From assembly GCF_015207285.1 (NCBI RefSeq), contig NZ_JADEXD010000008.1, forward strand, positions 1 to 64,000: DNA of 64,000 nucleotides. The letters run 5' to 3'. The notes under the pieces are model-generated. The model was not told where the DNA came from. It ran no database searches and saw nothing but the letters and a program-made list of their open reading frames with translations. Each line of letters begins with the position of its first letter. The first letter of the stretch is position 1. The position numbers were made by a program, and so were the translations under genes. The DNA comes from Tychonema sp. LEGE 07203 (GTDB lineage Bacteria; Cyanobacteriota; Cyanobacteriia; Cyanobacteriales; Microcoleaceae). Positions 42,967 to 53,473 of this stretch are shown here, in pieces.

Positions 42967-44982
42967 TTAGCCCAACAGCGTCTTAGCTTTAGCTACCACA
43001 TTATCAACGGTATAGCCAAACTTTTCTAAAGCAACGGTGCCCGGTGCAGAAGCGCCAAATCGATCGATGCTCAAGCTGTCACCTTCAGCGCCCAAATAAC
43101 GTCCCCAGCCGAAGCTAGAAGCCGCTTCGACGGCTAACCGCTTGGTAACAGCTTTCGGGAGTACAGATTCGCGGTAAGCGGCATCTTGTGCGTCGAACAA
43201 TTCCCAGCAAGGCATCGAAACGACGCGGACTTTTTTGCCGGTGGCGCGCAATTTTTCAGCGGCATCAACGCAGAGGTATGTTTCGCCGCCGGTGCCGATT
43301 AAAATGATGTCGGGAGTGCCGCCGTCGTCGGACAAAATGTAAGCGCCTTTGGCTGTTCCTTCGATCGAGCTTCCGGCCAAATTGGGCAGATTTTGGCGAG
43401 ACAAAGCCATCAAAGTTGGGCGGGTGCGGCCTTCAATTGCCACTTTGTAAGCGCCGGATGTTTCGTTGCCGTCTGCAGGGCGCATTACCAACAAATCGGG
43501 AATTGCGCGCAGAGAAGCGAGGGTTTCCACGGGTTGGTGAGTCGGGCCATCTTCGCCCAAGGCTACGGAGTCGTGAGTCATTACATAGATAACTCCAGCT
43601 TCCGACAGTGCAGACAGGCGAATTGCGCCCCGCATATAGTCAGCAAATACCAAGAATGTTGCACAGTAAGGAATCAAACCGCCGTGGAGGACTAAGCCGT
43701 TGGCGATCGCCCCCATGCCGTGTTCCCGCACGCCAAACCGCAGGTTGCGTCCTTCGTATTGACCTTTTTGGAAATCTTTTTCACCCTTGAGCAGAGTCAT
43801 GTTAGAAGATGCCAAGTCAGCCGAACCCCCGATCAATTCAGGTAGAACAGCAGCCAAAGCATTCAAACATTTTCCAGAATGGTTGCGAGTCGAATCTGCC
43901 TTATCTTCTGCCTTGTAAGTCGGCAAAACTTTATCCCAACCTTCAGGAAGTTTGCCAGCAACGGTGCGCTCGTATTCTGCTGCTTCTGCGGGATATTTTG
44001 CTTTATAATCCGCAAAAGTTTTATTCCATTCTTGCTCGGATTTAGCACCGCGATCGACTGCTTTGCGGAAGTGAGCCAAAGCATCATCAGGAACTTCAAA
44101 CGGTGCGTATTCCCATTTCAAGAAATCGCGAGTTGCTTGCACTTCATCGGTACCCAAAGCAGCACCGTGAGCGCTGTAAGAATTGCGCTTGTTGGGAGAA
44201 CCGTAACCGATGACTGTGCGGATTTTAATCAGAGTCGGTTTGTCCGTGACTTTTTTGGCTTCTTCAATAGCTTTGTGAACTTCTTCTGCGTTAGTATCTT
44301 CGTCGAGATTGGTATTGTCTACTGTAATGACGTGCCAGTTGTAGGCTTCAAAACGCTTGCCGACATCTTCGGTAAAGGCCAAGTCAGTGTCGCCTTCAAT
44401 GGAGATGTGATTGTCATCGTAGAGGGCAATTAATTTGCCCAGTCCGAGGTGTCCGGCCAAGGAACAAGCTTCGCCGGAAATACCTTCCATGTGGCAGCCG
44501 TCACCCATGATGACATAGGTGTGGTGGTCAACAATGGTGTGGTCGGGCTTGTTAAATCTGGCAGCGAGGTGAGCTTCTGCCATTGCCAAACCGACGGCGT
44601 TAGCAATGCCTTGTCCCAGGGGGCCGGTGGTAACTTCTACGCCTTCGGTGATGAAGTTTTCGGGGTGTCCGGGGGTTTTGGATTCCCACTGGCGAAATTG
44701 CTTGATGTCGTCGAGGGTGACGCTATCGTAGCCGGTGAGGTACATGAGGGCGTACTGCAGCATGCAGCCGTGTCCGGCGGAGAGGACGAAGCGGTCGCGG
44801 TTGAACCACTTGGGGTTTTTCGGGTTGAACCGCATGAAGCGATCCCACAGCACGAAGGCCATAGGCGCAGCGCCCATCGGCAGTCCTGGGTGTCCTGATT
44901 TTGCTTTTTCTACCGCATCGATGGCGAGAAAGCGGATAGAGTTGATGCAGAGTTCTTCGAGTGATTGGGTTGCAACAGCCAT
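42967..44982 (-). CDS. tkt: Transketolase
   Basis: Transketolase moves two-carbon units in the Calvin cycle and pentose phosphate pathway. The 671-residue protein has the start motif [18 protein letters not shown], the thiamine-diphosphate site [20 protein letters not shown] and [12 protein letters not shown], the central [16 protein letters not shown] and [16 protein letters not shown], and the C-terminal [13 protein letters not shown]. It is full length and cytosolic. An intrinsic terminator follows; it appears monocistronic. Confidence 0.96.
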   Translation of the reverse strand: MAVATQSLEELCINSIRFLAIDAVEKAKSGHPGLPMGAAPMAFVLWDRFMRFNPKNPKWFNRDRFVLSAGHGCMLQYALMYLTGYDSVTLDDIKQFRQWESKTPGHPENFITEGVEVTTGPLGQGIANAVGLAMAEAHLAARFNKPDHTIVDHHTYVIMGDGCHMEGISGEACSLAGHLGLGKLIALYDDNHISIEGDTDLAFTEDVGKRFEAYNWHVITVDNTNLDEDTNAEEVHKAIEEAKKVTDKPTLIKIRTVIGYGSPNKRNSYSAHGAALGTDEVQATRDFLKWEYAPFEVPDDALAHFRKAVDRGAKSEQEWNKTFADYKAKYPAEAAEYERTVAGKLPEGWDKVLPTYKAEDKADSTRNHSGKCLNALAAVLPELIGGSADLASSNMTLLKGEKDFQKGQYEGRNLRFGVREHGMGAIANGLVLHGGLIPYCATFLVFADYMRGAIRLSALSEAGVIYVMTHDSVALGEDGPTHQPVETLASLRAIPDLLVMRPADGNETSGAYKVAIEGRTRPTLMALSRQNLPNLAGSSIEGTAKGAYILSDDGGTPDIILIGTGGETYLCVDAAEKLRATGKKVRVVSMPCWELFDAQDAAYRESVLPKAVTKRLAVEAASSFGWGRYLGAEGDSLSIDRFGASAPGTVALEKFGYTVDNVVAKAKTLLG

Positions 44983-45174
44983 AATTCTGGTTTTTTATAT
45001 TTAAGAAAGAGTGTGTGTGGTCGATTCTGTACAGCAGAGGTGCGATGAGGTTAGTTCGATCGCCTTTGTGCTGTTGAGTTTCTGTGGAACTGCCGTGAGG
45101 CTGCACTACCTATCATCTCATCACTTGCGATCGACAGACAACTTAATTTTTTAATGTTTCGGTCGCTTTGTGCT

Positions 45175-45304
45175 GTTGTCTGTTGTCTGTTGACTGTTGT
45201 CTGTTGACTGTTGTCTGTTGACTGTTAACTGTTAACTGTTAACTGTTAAGAGGGCCCGCCCGCACCATCCACCGCTCCTACTGTCTGTTGACTGTTGTCT
45301 GTTG
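45175..45304. repeat. Heptamer tandem repeats (CTGTTGA)
   Basis: GTTGTCTGTTGACTGTTGTC-type heptamers at 45175-45250 and again at 45281-45304 are split by a GC-rich piece (GGGCCCGCCCGCACC). The gap 44983-45587 between transketolase and lysS has no gene. Confidence 0.75.
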
Positions 45305-45587
45305 GGAGTAGGGAGAAGGTCTTCGTCAGAATTCAGAGCTTGCAGGTTGGGCGATCGCGAATGTATCTTGATTTTGTGACAAATTGGTCTGTGTTGCGAA
45401 GTTTATGATAGAGTTTGGTGTTTCTGACATCTTGCAGCTCGATCGCCAACAGCCAAGATGCCTGTTCCACAAAGAGTGAATTTTCTTGTGGGGAGTACGG
45501 GTTTGGCTCTTCTAGCGCACCCGATCGCGCGAGCGCCAGAATAGTGCAAGATGTCAGATATTTGTAATTTTAATTAGGCAATAACTA

Positions 45588-47141
45588 ATGACTCTGAGTG
45601 AAGCCGAAGTCCGCAGTCAAAAAGTAGACGAACTGCGATCGCAAGGCATTGAACCGTATCCCAGTCAATCCTACGCGCGATCGCACACAGCCAAACAAGT
45701 TCGGGAAATATTTAGTCAGCCGGGAAAAGAACTCGAAAACGGAGAAACAGATCCCGAAGAAATCTCCCTGCGAGTAGGCGGCCGCATCACTTCCAAGCGA
45801 GACAGCGGCAGCATTTGTTTCATCGATTTAAAAGACGCTACAGACAAAATTCAACTCAAAATCGAGAAAAAAATCGTCACCGGCGAAGTCGGTTTAAGCT
45901 TCAAACAAATAAAACAATTGCTCGATGTCGGCGATTTTGTCGGCATCGAAGGTATTGGCTGCCGCACCCCCAGGGGAGAACTTTCTATCTTGGTAAGGGA
46001 ATTAACGCTTTTATCAAAAGCTACGATGCAATTTCCCGATGCTTATTACGGCATTAACGACCCCGAAGTTTGCCGTCGCCACCGCGAAATGGATTTAGCA
46101 AGCAACCAAGACGCGCTCAACCGTTTTATGCTGCGAAGCCGCATCGTCCAAAGCATCCGTTCCTATCTCTGGAAAGCCAATTTTTACGAAATAGAAACCC
46201 CGACGCTGCAAGCAATTTACGGCGGTGCTGCAGCTAAACCGTTCATCACCCACCACAATGCTTTGGAAGTAGATTTGTATTTGCGCGTTGCTCCCGAACT
46301 GTTCTTGAAAAGAGCAATTTGTGGCGGTTTCGAGCGAGTATTTGAACTAGGAAAAGCCTTTAGAAATGAGGGCATTGACAGCACCCACAATCCAGAATTT
46401 ACATCCTTAGAAGTTTACCAAGCCTATGCAGATGTATTCGACATTTTAACAGTTGTCGAAGATGTGATTTGTTTCGCAGCAGCAGAAGTATTTGGCGATG
46501 TCAAAGAAATTGAAAATCAGGGAGAAACGATTAGTTTAGAACGTAAATACGACTACAGCGAAAAATATCCCGGTTTTAGCGGCAAACACTGGCAAGTGAA
46601 AACAATGGTAGAAGCTGTCAGAGACGAGTTTGGACTGGATTTTGACAGTTTGGACTTGGAAAGTGCGATATCCTCTGCAACCAAGCTAGAAATGCACCTA
46701 TCTCAGCTAGAAAAACAGAGTTTAGGCTACGTGCTGTATGCAGTTTTTGACAAATTAGTTGTCCCCAAACTAATTCAACCTACATTCATCATCGACTACC
46801 CTGTCGAAGTCAGTCCCCTAGCCAAAGGACACCGCAGCAAACCCGGATTTGTCGAGCGTTTCGAGTTATTTATCAACGGCACCGAATACTCGAACGGTTT
46901 TTCAGAATTGAACGATCCGAAAGAGCAAAGAAAGCGGTTTGAGGAACAGTTAGCACAGAAAAATGCAGGCGATGACGAAGCGCATCCAATGGATGAAGAC
47001 TTTATTCAAGCCTTATCTTTGGGAATGCCTAACTGTGCCGGAATGGGAATCGGTGTAGACAGATTGGTGATGCTTTTAACAAATACTCAAAGCATCCGAG
47101 ATGCCGTGATGTTCCCGACAATGCGGCCTGTCAAAGATTGA
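45588..47141 (+). CDS. lysS: Lysyl-tRNA synthetase (class II)
   Basis: LysS charges tRNA-Lys with lysine. The 517-residue protein has an N-terminal OB-fold anticodon-binding domain (about 55-155, VGGRITSKRDSGSICFIDL). The class II catalytic domain shows motif 1 around FYEIETPTLQ, motif 2 around FELGKAFRNEGIDSTHNPEF and motif 3 GMGIGVDRLVMLLT near the C terminus. Length is normal. Repeats lie on both sides; no operon partner. Confidence 0.96.
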   Translation: MTLSEAEVRSQKVDELRSQGIEPYPSQSYARSHTAKQVREIFSQPGKELENGETDPEEISLRVGGRITSKRDSGSICFIDLKDATDKIQLKIEKKIVTGEVGLSFKQIKQLLDVGDFVGIEGIGCRTPRGELSILVRELTLLSKATMQFPDAYYGINDPEVCRRHREMDLASNQDALNRFMLRSRIVQSIRSYLWKANFYEIETPTLQAIYGGAAAKPFITHHNALEVDLYLRVAPELFLKRAICGGFERVFELGKAFRNEGIDSTHNPEFTSLEVYQAYADVFDILTVVEDVICFAAAEVFGDVKEIENQGETISLERKYDYSEKYPGFSGKHWQVKTMVEAVRDEFGLDFDSLDLESAISSATKLEMHLSQLEKQSLGYVLYAVFDKLVVPKLIQPTFIIDYPVEVSPLAKGHRSKPGFVERFELFINGTEYSNGFSELNDPKEQRKRFEEQLAQKNAGDDEAHPMDEDFIQALSLGMPNCAGMGIGVDRLVMLLTNTQSIRDAVMFPTMRPVKD

Positions 47142-47246
47142 TTCGAGTTACTTTTTCAACCGCAGATATTTGCGGATGAACACAGATTGACGCAGATAGA
47201 ATTTCATCGGCGTTTATCTGTGTTAATCTGCGGTTCAAAACATATT

Positions 47247-47478
47247 AGACCTCTTGCAAAAATAATATCGTTTCCGCTTGCATCGGAATGATTTAACCTT
47301 ATTAGTACGCAGAGTACACAGAGTCCGAGAATATATATATCTGAATCATTCCGATGCTACCGGATTTGATATAATTAGGACGGGATCTGGGGCCCATCCC
47401 ACAATAAAAAACAACTCTTGTGGGATGGCCCCAGATCCCGTCCCATCAATTGATGAAAAGGATTTTTGCAAGAGGTCT
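47247..47478. mobile_element. Composite palindromic element with 17-bp inverted ends
   Basis: AGACCTCTTGCAAAAAT at 47247-47263 is mirrored exactly at 47462-47478. Inside lie a 108-bp family 2 palindrome (47265-47372) and a second hairpin with ~26-bp arms (47378-47404 with 47418-47442, one bulge, core GGGATCTGGGG). No gene is present. This nested structure of 232 bp looks like a non-autonomous transposable unit. Confidence 0.7.
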
Positions 47479-47526
47479 ATTCTTTCATATCATATCGTTT
47501 CTGGTTGCATCGGAATCATAAAATCG

Positions 47527-47592
47527 AGTCAACAGTCAACAGTCAACAGTCAACAGTCAACAGTCAACAGTCAACAGTCAACAGTCAACAAT
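47527..47592. repeat. Heptamer tandem repeat (AACAGTC)
   Basis: About nine consecutive AACAGTC units lie just downstream of the second TerD gene of the pair, next to a family 2 fragment (CATATCGTTTCTGGTTGCAT). Same heptamer family as at 1737, on the opposite strand. Confidence 0.85.
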
Positions 47593-47620
47593 TCCGGTAT
47601 GAGTGCAACCGCAATTGATA

Positions 47621-48220
47621 TCACCGCATAAACGAACCGACAACACCGTTCATATCCTCAGCCAAAGGATTTCCCAAAGCCTTAAATTTCCACTCGCCGC
47701 CTTCTCGATATACTTCTCCCATCAACATATTTAATTTGCCTTCATAGGAAGGATCGTTTGACAAGCGATAGCGGGCGATTTCTTTCCCTGCTGCATCTAC
47801 AGCCCTCACGTAAGCATTTTCTACCATGCCAAAATGCTGTTTTCTGTTTTTGGCATCGTAAATATTTACGCCCAAAATAATTTTGTGATATTGTGCTGGC
47901 AACGTGCTGAGTTTAACCAATATTTGTTCGTCGTCGCCGTCTCCCTCCCCGGTGAGATTGTCGCCTGAGTGCACAACTGTTTTGTCCTTTGACTCCAAAT
48001 GAGAGTAATAAATTACATCTTCTTTGTAATTTTTTAATTTGCCGTTTTCTCCCAGCAGCATAGCGTAGGAATCTAAGTCAAAGTTTGCACCGCTGCTTCT
48101 GCCGAAAAGGCCTTTTTTAGTTTGTGCAACATCCCAGCCTAAAGCCATTGTCAGTCGGGATAAGTCGAATTCGCTTTTGCTGAGAACTATTGATTGTCCT
48201 TTTGTCAAGTTGATAGCCAT
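47621..48220 (-). CDS. TerD-family stress protein
   Basis: The 199-residue protein has the TerD fold: SFSRLTM-like start (LTKGQSIVLSK), WDVAQ, a predicted calcium site GDNLTGEGDGDDEQI, PAQYHKIILGVNIYD and a C-terminal FKALGNPLAEDMNG. The family is linked to tellurite resistance and general stress and is thought to bind calcium. A paralogue lies 300 bp upstream on the same strand, so they may share regulation. Function in cyanobacteria is not known. Confidence 0.9.
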   Translation of the reverse strand: MAINLTKGQSIVLSKSEFDLSRLTMALGWDVAQTKKGLFGRSSGANFDLDSYAMLLGENGKLKNYKEDVIYYSHLESKDKTVVHSGDNLTGEGDGDDEQILVKLSTLPAQYHKIILGVNIYDAKNRKQHFGMVENAYVRAVDAAGKEIARYRLSNDPSYEGKLNMLMGEVYREGGEWKFKALGNPLAEDMNGVVGSFMR

Positions 48221-48522
48221 AGTTTTGTGATTTGGTAAGGTTTATAATGGAGATTTTTTAGCAAAACTTCGGACTGTTTTGGGTGCTAAGGATGACAGCG
48301 CTGACGGCCTTCTCAAAACTGGCGGTTCTCAAGCTTGGTGAGAATAGCCCTATGCCCGCGGAGGCCACAAAGGCCACGGAGGCCACTCCTAGCACCTCAT
48401 GTTACGCTCGGAAGGCTATATCTCTCATGGGTCTGATTGCTAAGAATCAAGGGGAATATTCGTACTCCTTCCGAATTTCCCCTCGATTTGTTTAGCTGGA
48501 ATCGACTTTTTATGCCGATTTT

Positions 48523-49095
48523 TTATCCGGCATACTTGTCTACAAAGCTTTGCAAGCCAGAATTGTAGCCTTCTCCGACTGCTTGGAACCTCCACTCGCC
48601 ATCTTTCTTGTAAAGTCTGCCAAACTCCACCGCAGTCTCCCTAGAAAAATCCTCGTCCAAATCGTACTTGGTGACTTCTGTGTTAGTAATGGTGTCGTAA
48701 ATCCTGATAAAAGCATTCCGCACTTGACCGAAGTTTTGCCTTCTCGATTCTGCTTCGTGGATTGTTACCACAAACACAATTTCTTCTACTGCCGGATCGA
48801 CTTTGGTTAAATCGACTGTAACGGTTTCATCATCTCCAACTCCTTCTCCGGTTAGGCTATCTCCCAGATGTATTACAGAAGAATCGGGCGACTGTTTGTT
48901 GTTGTAAAAAACAAAGTATTTTTCGCTGGGGATTTTGCCGCTAACTCCCAACATAAACACGGAAGCATCTAAGTCAAACGCCCCGCCCGTGTCTGTAGCA
49001 TTAGTATCCCATCCCAAACCGATCCCGGCATTTTTCAGCCCCGGTGCTTCTTTCGAGAGATTGATTCTGCCGCCTTTTTCCAAGTTGATAGACAT
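48523..49095 (-). CDS. terD: TerD-family stress protein
   Basis: The 190-residue TerD paralogue has the sequence order typical of the family: INLEKGGRINLSKEAP, GLGWDTNATD, FDLDASVFMLG, the calcium-site region GDSLTGEGVGDDETV, VTIHEAESRRQNFGQV and QAVGEGYNSGLQSFV. It is closer to canonical TerD/TerE than its neighbour. The 302-bp gap to the neighbour holds only dispersed repeats. Confidence 0.92.
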   Translation of the reverse strand: MSINLEKGGRINLSKEAPGLKNAGIGLGWDTNATDTGGAFDLDASVFMLGVSGKIPSEKYFVFYNNKQSPDSSVIHLGDSLTGEGVGDDETVTVDLTKVDPAVEEIVFVVTIHEAESRRQNFGQVRNAFIRIYDTITNTEVTKYDLDEDFSRETAVEFGRLYKKDGEWRFQAVGEGYNSGLQSFVDKYAG

Positions 49096-49287
49096 TTGCC
49101 CTCCTATTCACAACATCAGTAGCGTTACCGATCGCAATTATATCAATATTATATCAATTATTAGAGAAGCTTGACAAATTGCTGCTGAGACTCCTCGAAT
49201 CAATTTGAGATTTTAAATTTGGGATTTGAGATTGTAGAATTGACCCTGCGGATAAATCTGGAGGCTTTGTACCCTGGATGCTTGAGA

Positions 49288-49821
49288 CTAGAGGAGGTTG
49301 ACAATTTGCTTTTGGTACTCATCTTCGGTGATGAGTTCTCGGGTGCTTTCCACTCTGTCTAAAAACACGATGCCGTCTAAATGGTCGTGTTCGTGTTGAA
49401 AAATACGGGCTACAAAGTCTGTGAGTTGTTGTCGGTGGAGTTTGCCGTTTCTACAAGTGTATTCGATCTCGATCGCCCTGCTTCTGGGTACCAACCCCCG
49501 AATCCCCGGAATGCTCAAACACCCTTCCCAGTCTTTGACTGTCTCTGTGGATGCAGCCACAATCCGGGGATTAATCATCGCTGTGGGTTCCATCTTCGGT
49601 GCTTGGGGATACCGCAGGTTGGGGCGGGATGCGACGACGAACAGGCGATCGCACCTCCCTGCTTGAGGGGCGGCAATCCCCACTCCGTTTGCGTGTTGGA
49701 CGGTAGAAATTAGGTTGTCGATTAGCTGTTGAATGCGCGAGTCCTGAATATTCTCGACAACTTGCGACGGTTGGCGCAGTACAGGATTGCCTAACTGTGA
49801 GATTTGTAAGATTTCTGCCAT
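49288..49821 (-). CDS. def: Peptide deformylase
   Basis: Deformylase removes the N-formyl group from new proteins. The 177-residue protein has motif 1 GVGIAAPQAG, motif 2 EGCLSIPG (Cys metal ligand) and motif 3 as QHEHDHLDGIVFLDR, a HEHDH form of the usual HExxH with both histidines and the glutamate. It is complete. A long heptamer repeat array lies just upstream. Confidence 0.94.
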   Translation of the reverse strand: MAEILQISQLGNPVLRQPSQVVENIQDSRIQQLIDNLISTVQHANGVGIAAPQAGRCDRLFVVASRPNLRYPQAPKMEPTAMINPRIVAASTETVKDWEGCLSIPGIRGLVPRSRAIEIEYTCRNGKLHRQQLTDFVARIFQHEHDHLDGIVFLDRVESTRELITEDEYQKQIVNLL

Positions 49822-49829
49822 ATTTTTTA

Positions 49830-49985
49830 GTTATTAGTCATTAGTCATTAGTCATTGGTCATTGGTCATTGTTAGCTGTTGACTGTTGACTGTTGACTGT
49901 TGACTGTTGACTGTTGACTGTTGACTGTTGACTGTTGACTGTTGACTGTTGACTGTTAGCTGTTGACTGTTAGCTGTTGACTAAC
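49830..49985. repeat. Long heptamer tandem array (GTTGACT)
   Basis: TTAGTCA-type words are followed by about fifteen GTTGACT/GTTAGCT units between def and the HtrA gene. It is one of the longest arrays in the window, with low divergence between units. Confidence 0.85.
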
Positions 49986-50019
49986 AACTAACAACTCACA
50001 ACTAACAACTCACAACAAA

Positions 50020-51288
50020 TTATCTAATTTTTTGAACAGGCAAACTCCCCGGTTGCACAGTCAAGTTAAGTATTTGCCCGTTGCGATTAATCTCCATTTG
50101 CAACAAGCCGCCAACCTTAGCATTTTGCACGAAATCCTGAACAGCTTCCGACTGAATGATCGGCTGATTGTTAATCTTTTGAATCACATCTCCAGCCCGC
50201 AAACCGGCGGCCGCAGCGGGTGAATTAGGAACTACGCTCACAATAGCGACACCGCGATCGACTGCAACTCGCAAATTGCTATTAGGATTGCTGTTAATTT
50301 GCTGCTTAACATCAGGAGTCAGCGTCGCCATTTCAATGCCTAAATAAGCGTGTTCGACTTTTCCGGTGGAAATCAGTTCCTGCGCTACCTGTTGGGCCGC
50401 CTGAATTGGAATCGCAAATCCCAACCCTTGAGCACCTTGAATAATCGCGGTATTCATGCCAACAACTTCGCCCGAAGCATTCAGCAGCGGGCCGCCGGAA
50501 TTGCCCGGATTGATTGCAGCGTCTGTTTGAATAAAACCGATGCGCTTGTCGGGCACGCCCACATCAGAGCTCGATCGCCCCGTAGCGCTAATAATCCCCG
50601 CAGTTACCGAATTGTCCAAACCCAAAGGATTGCCGATGGCGATCGCCCATTCCCCAGACAACAGCTTATCAGAATTGCCGATCGCCGCCACAGGCAGAGC
50701 ATTCGCCTCAATCTTCACCACAGCCACATCCGTCACCTTATCCGCCCCCAACACCCGCCCCTGATAGCTGCGGCCGTCCCTGAGAGTTACATTTACCGTA
50801 TCTGCACCCTCTACAACGTGAGCGTTAGTGAGAATCACGCCGTCAGCCCCGATGACAAAACCCGAACCCGTACCCCGTTCGATCCCGCCCCGGCCGCCCG
50901 AATTCGGTTCTGCGCGAAAAAAATCTTCCGGTGACAGCCTTCTATTTCCCGGTTTCACCAGGCGCGAAGCGTCGATCCGCACTACGGCCGGGCCAACTTT
51001 TGCCACCGCGGCCACAATGAAATTCACATTGGCTGCATCCCCCGACAAGGGAACGGGCGGCAATACTTTGCTACCTTGAACCTCAGTCTTGGGAGGCAGT
51101 TGCAATTTTGGTTGCAGCGCCTCTTGTCCCGAATCGCCAGAATTTCCTCGTAATTGAGAAACCGTCAGCCGATCGCCCAACATGGCTGCTCCGGCTCCAG
51201 TTACCAGCAGCAATATGTAAATTGCCGGTTGCTTCCAAAACTTGCCTGTAGAACTCTTCATAGCCATGTTTTTAGGCTTTCCTGCCAA
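50020..51288 (-). CDS. HtrA/Deg-type serine protease with PDZ domain
   Basis: The 422-residue protease has an N-terminal membrane anchor (about 20-38, [16 protein letters not shown]). The trypsin-like domain has catalytic His in LTNAHVV, Asp in VTDVAVVKI and Ser in NPGNSGGP, and one PDZ domain follows (about 310-410, [17 protein letters not shown]). It is a HhoA/HhoB/HtrA-type periplasmic or thylakoid-lumen quality-control protease; which paralogue is unclear. It is divergent from dnaA with a 185-bp spacer. The first ATG could be any of M1, M8 or M10. Confidence 0.92.
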   Translation of the reverse strand: MAGKPKNMAMKSSTGKFWKQPAIYILLLVTGAGAAMLGDRLTVSQLRGNSGDSGQEALQPKLQLPPKTEVQGSKVLPPVPLSGDAANVNFIVAAVAKVGPAVVRIDASRLVKPGNRRLSPEDFFRAEPNSGGRGGIERGTGSGFVIGADGVILTNAHVVEGADTVNVTLRDGRSYQGRVLGADKVTDVAVVKIEANALPVAAIGNSDKLLSGEWAIAIGNPLGLDNSVTAGIISATGRSSSDVGVPDKRIGFIQTDAAINPGNSGGPLLNASGEVVGMNTAIIQGAQGLGFAIPIQAAQQVAQELISTGKVEHAYLGIEMATLTPDVKQQINSNPNSNLRVAVDRGVAIVSVVPNSPAAAAGLRAGDVIQKINNQPIIQSEAVQDFVQNAKVGGLLQMEINRNGQILNLTVQPGSLPVQKIR

Positions 51289-51473
51289 TTTTAAATATTT
51301 GCCTAGCAGCTCTTTGATACCTGCTATATCGCAGCCGGGCCGCCAAACTTTTGGGCGATGGCGTCCCGCCCTCGCCCGTGCTACGGCAGACTCCCTTAAA
51401 CTTTAGCATCTGAGGACTAAACTCTCTAGACTGTAGACTAAATCTCTTGAATGCCGATCGGCAGAAGTGAGCG

Positions 51474-52844
51474 ATGGACATTCCCCTCGAAAATCTGTGG
51501 AAACAGATACTTGAACATCTCCAGGTACAACTGAGCAGACCTAGCTTTGAAACCTGGATCAAAACTGCCAGAGCCGAACAGCTCGAAAATAACTGTTTGA
51601 TTGTCAGCGCCCCCAACCCCTTTGCTCGCAATTGGTTGCAAAAATATTACAGAGAAATCCTTGCCGATGCAGTCGAAGAAATTCTCGGCTATCCCGTAGA
51701 CATTTACTTGACAATTGCCGGGGGAAACGAAACAGACGACAGCAGCGACTCCGCCGCGATTTGGCCGTCCCCCATCGCCGATGTCCCCGAAAGCAACTCG
51801 CTTCACCCTCCCAAACCCGCCAATTTAAACCCCAAATACGTATTTTCCCGCTTTGTCGTCGGTTCCAACAACCGCATGGCTCATGCTGCTTCCCTCGCAG
51901 TAGCCGAGTCTCCGGGTCGAGAATTCAATCCCCTATTTTTGTGCGGCGGCGTTGGTTTGGGCAAAACTCATCTCATGCAGGCGATCGGTCATTATCGCTT
52001 GGAAATTGACCCCAACGCCAAGATTTTTTACGTTTCTACTGAAAAATTTACCAACGATTTAATCGCTGCCATTCGCAAAGACAGTATGCAAACTTTCCGC
52101 GACCATTATCGGGCTGCCGATGTTTTATTGATAGATGACATTCAATTTATTGAAGGCAAAGAATACACTCAAGAAGAATTTTTTCACACTTTTAATACTT
52201 TGCACGAATCCGGAAACCAAGTAGTTTTAGCTTCCGACCGACCGCCGCAGCAAATCCCCCGTCTTCAAGAGCGTTTGTGTTCCCGATTTTCGATGGGATT
52301 AATTGCAGACATTCAATTGCCCGACTTGGAAACTCGAATGGCAATTTTGCAAAAAAAAGCTGAGTATGAAAATATGCGACTGCCGCGAGATGTGATTGAA
52401 TACATTGCTTCTAGCTATACTTCCAACGTGCGGGAATTAGAAGGAGCTTTGATTCGGGCAGTAGCATATCTTTCAATTACCGGTTTGCCGATGACAGTAG
52501 AGAATATCGCCCCAGTTTTGAACCCGCAAACAGAAACCGTAGAGGCGACTCCCGATGCAGTAATTGCAGTTGTGGCCGAGGCATTTGATGTTTCTGTGGA
52601 AGATTTGAAAGGTATTTCCCGCAGGCGCGAAATTAGTCTCGCCCGTCAAATAGGGATGTATTTAATTCGGCAGCATACTGCTTTAAGCTTGCCAAAAGTT
52701 GGCGAAGTTTTCGGCGGAAAAGACCACACGACGGTGCTTTACAGTTGCGATAAAATTGCTCAACAGCGAAACACTGACCCAAATTTGGCCCAAACTTTGC
52801 GTCAATTGAGCGATCGAATTAATGTTGTCAGCCGCAAAACTTGA
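51474..52844 (+). CDS. dnaA: Chromosomal replication initiator DnaA
   Basis: DnaA binds DnaA boxes and opens oriC. The 456-residue protein has domain I (about 1-85), a short linker, and the AAA+ domain with Walker [14 protein letters not shown] and Walker B LLIDDIQF. The C-terminal helix-turn-helix has the DnaA signature [15 protein letters not shown]. It is complete, with seven DnaA boxes 245-430 bp downstream and dnaN next, the usual dnaA-oriC-dnaN order. Confidence 0.97.
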   Translation: MDIPLENLWKQILEHLQVQLSRPSFETWIKTARAEQLENNCLIVSAPNPFARNWLQKYYREILADAVEEILGYPVDIYLTIAGGNETDDSSDSAAIWPSPIADVPESNSLHPPKPANLNPKYVFSRFVVGSNNRMAHAASLAVAESPGREFNPLFLCGGVGLGKTHLMQAIGHYRLEIDPNAKIFYVSTEKFTNDLIAAIRKDSMQTFRDHYRAADVLLIDDIQFIEGKEYTQEEFFHTFNTLHESGNQVVLASDRPPQQIPRLQERLCSRFSMGLIADIQLPDLETRMAILQKKAEYENMRLPRDVIEYIASSYTSNVRELEGALIRAVAYLSITGLPMTVENIAPVLNPQTETVEATPDAVIAVVAEAFDVSVEDLKGISRRREISLARQIGMYLIRQHTALSLPKVGEVFGGKDHTTVLYSCDKIAQQRNTDPNLAQTLRQLSDRINVVSRKT

Positions 52845-52854
52845 CAAGAAATCA

Positions 52855-53005
52855 GTTGACTGTTGACTGTTGACTGTTGACAGTTATATCAAATCCGGTA
52901 GCATCCCAATTGTAAAATAGAGTCAGATAAAATCCACGCTTCACCGTCCTGTATTCACATCTCTCTTGTCTTCCTCTGCGTTCTCTGCGCTCTCTGTGGT
53001 TAAAA
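52855..53005. repeat. Heptamer run and dispersed repeat family 3 beside oriC
   Basis: Three TTGACTG units at 52856-52882 are followed by an inverted copy of the 35695-35790 repeat (52886-53005; ATATCAAATCCGGTAGCATC at its left end). Both lie between dnaA and the DnaA boxes. Confidence 0.65.
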
Positions 53006-53088
53006 ATCATTCCGATCCAACCGAAAACGATATTATTACCAATTCCCAATTCTCAATTCCCTGTTTGGCCAATAACAGAAATCTTGCC

Positions 53089-53322
53089 TGTGGAAAAACC
53101 TGTGGAAAATTTACCCTTTGTTTGTGGAAAACTGTACTCGATCGCCCAAAAGAATTTTTGCACAAAAATGAGCGGGCGATCGGCAGCACCCACTTTTCCA
53201 CAAGTTTTCCACAGGTTGTTTTGAGCTGCAAGTCCCGTCCCACAAGCAATCAACTTTGTTTTCCACAGTTTCCACAGGGCGATCGACACAAAAAATATTC
53301 AATAAATAAAAAATACTGACAA
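53089..53322. other. Chromosomal origin oriC
   Basis: Six exact TTTTCCACA DnaA boxes and one near match are seen. Minus-strand boxes are at 53089-53097, 53101-53109 and 53123-53131. Plus-strand boxes are at 53194-53202, 53205-53213 and 53259-53267, plus GTTTCCACA at 53268-53276. The two sets face one another. An AT-rich stretch (53290-53320, AAAAAATATTCAATAAATAA) is the likely unwinding element. The site lies between dnaA and dnaN. Confidence 0.88.
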
Positions 53323-53473
53323 AGCCTGCACCCTGCAGAAATAATTGGCGGCGCGCCACAACCTCAGAAACCGGATTTATACCAACCCGCGCACCCTGCA
53401 CAAAGAAAAATCGGCCCGCCAACTTTCTGTGATAGGATTTGGTTTCGTCTCAAATCCGGTTAATTAACCTCCC

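Noticed and set aside
47278-47631. 117-codon frame in the gap after lysS
   Set aside because: It runs through nested palindromes and the AACAGTC array (repeated QQSTVNS), so it is an artefact of repeats.
48283-48495. 70-codon frame between the two TerD genes
   Set aside because: It is made of the dispersed repeat shared with 31041-31078 and has no domain.
49830-49985. CRISPR array
   Set aside because: The units are continuous 7-bp tandem repeats without unique spacers, and no cas gene is present.
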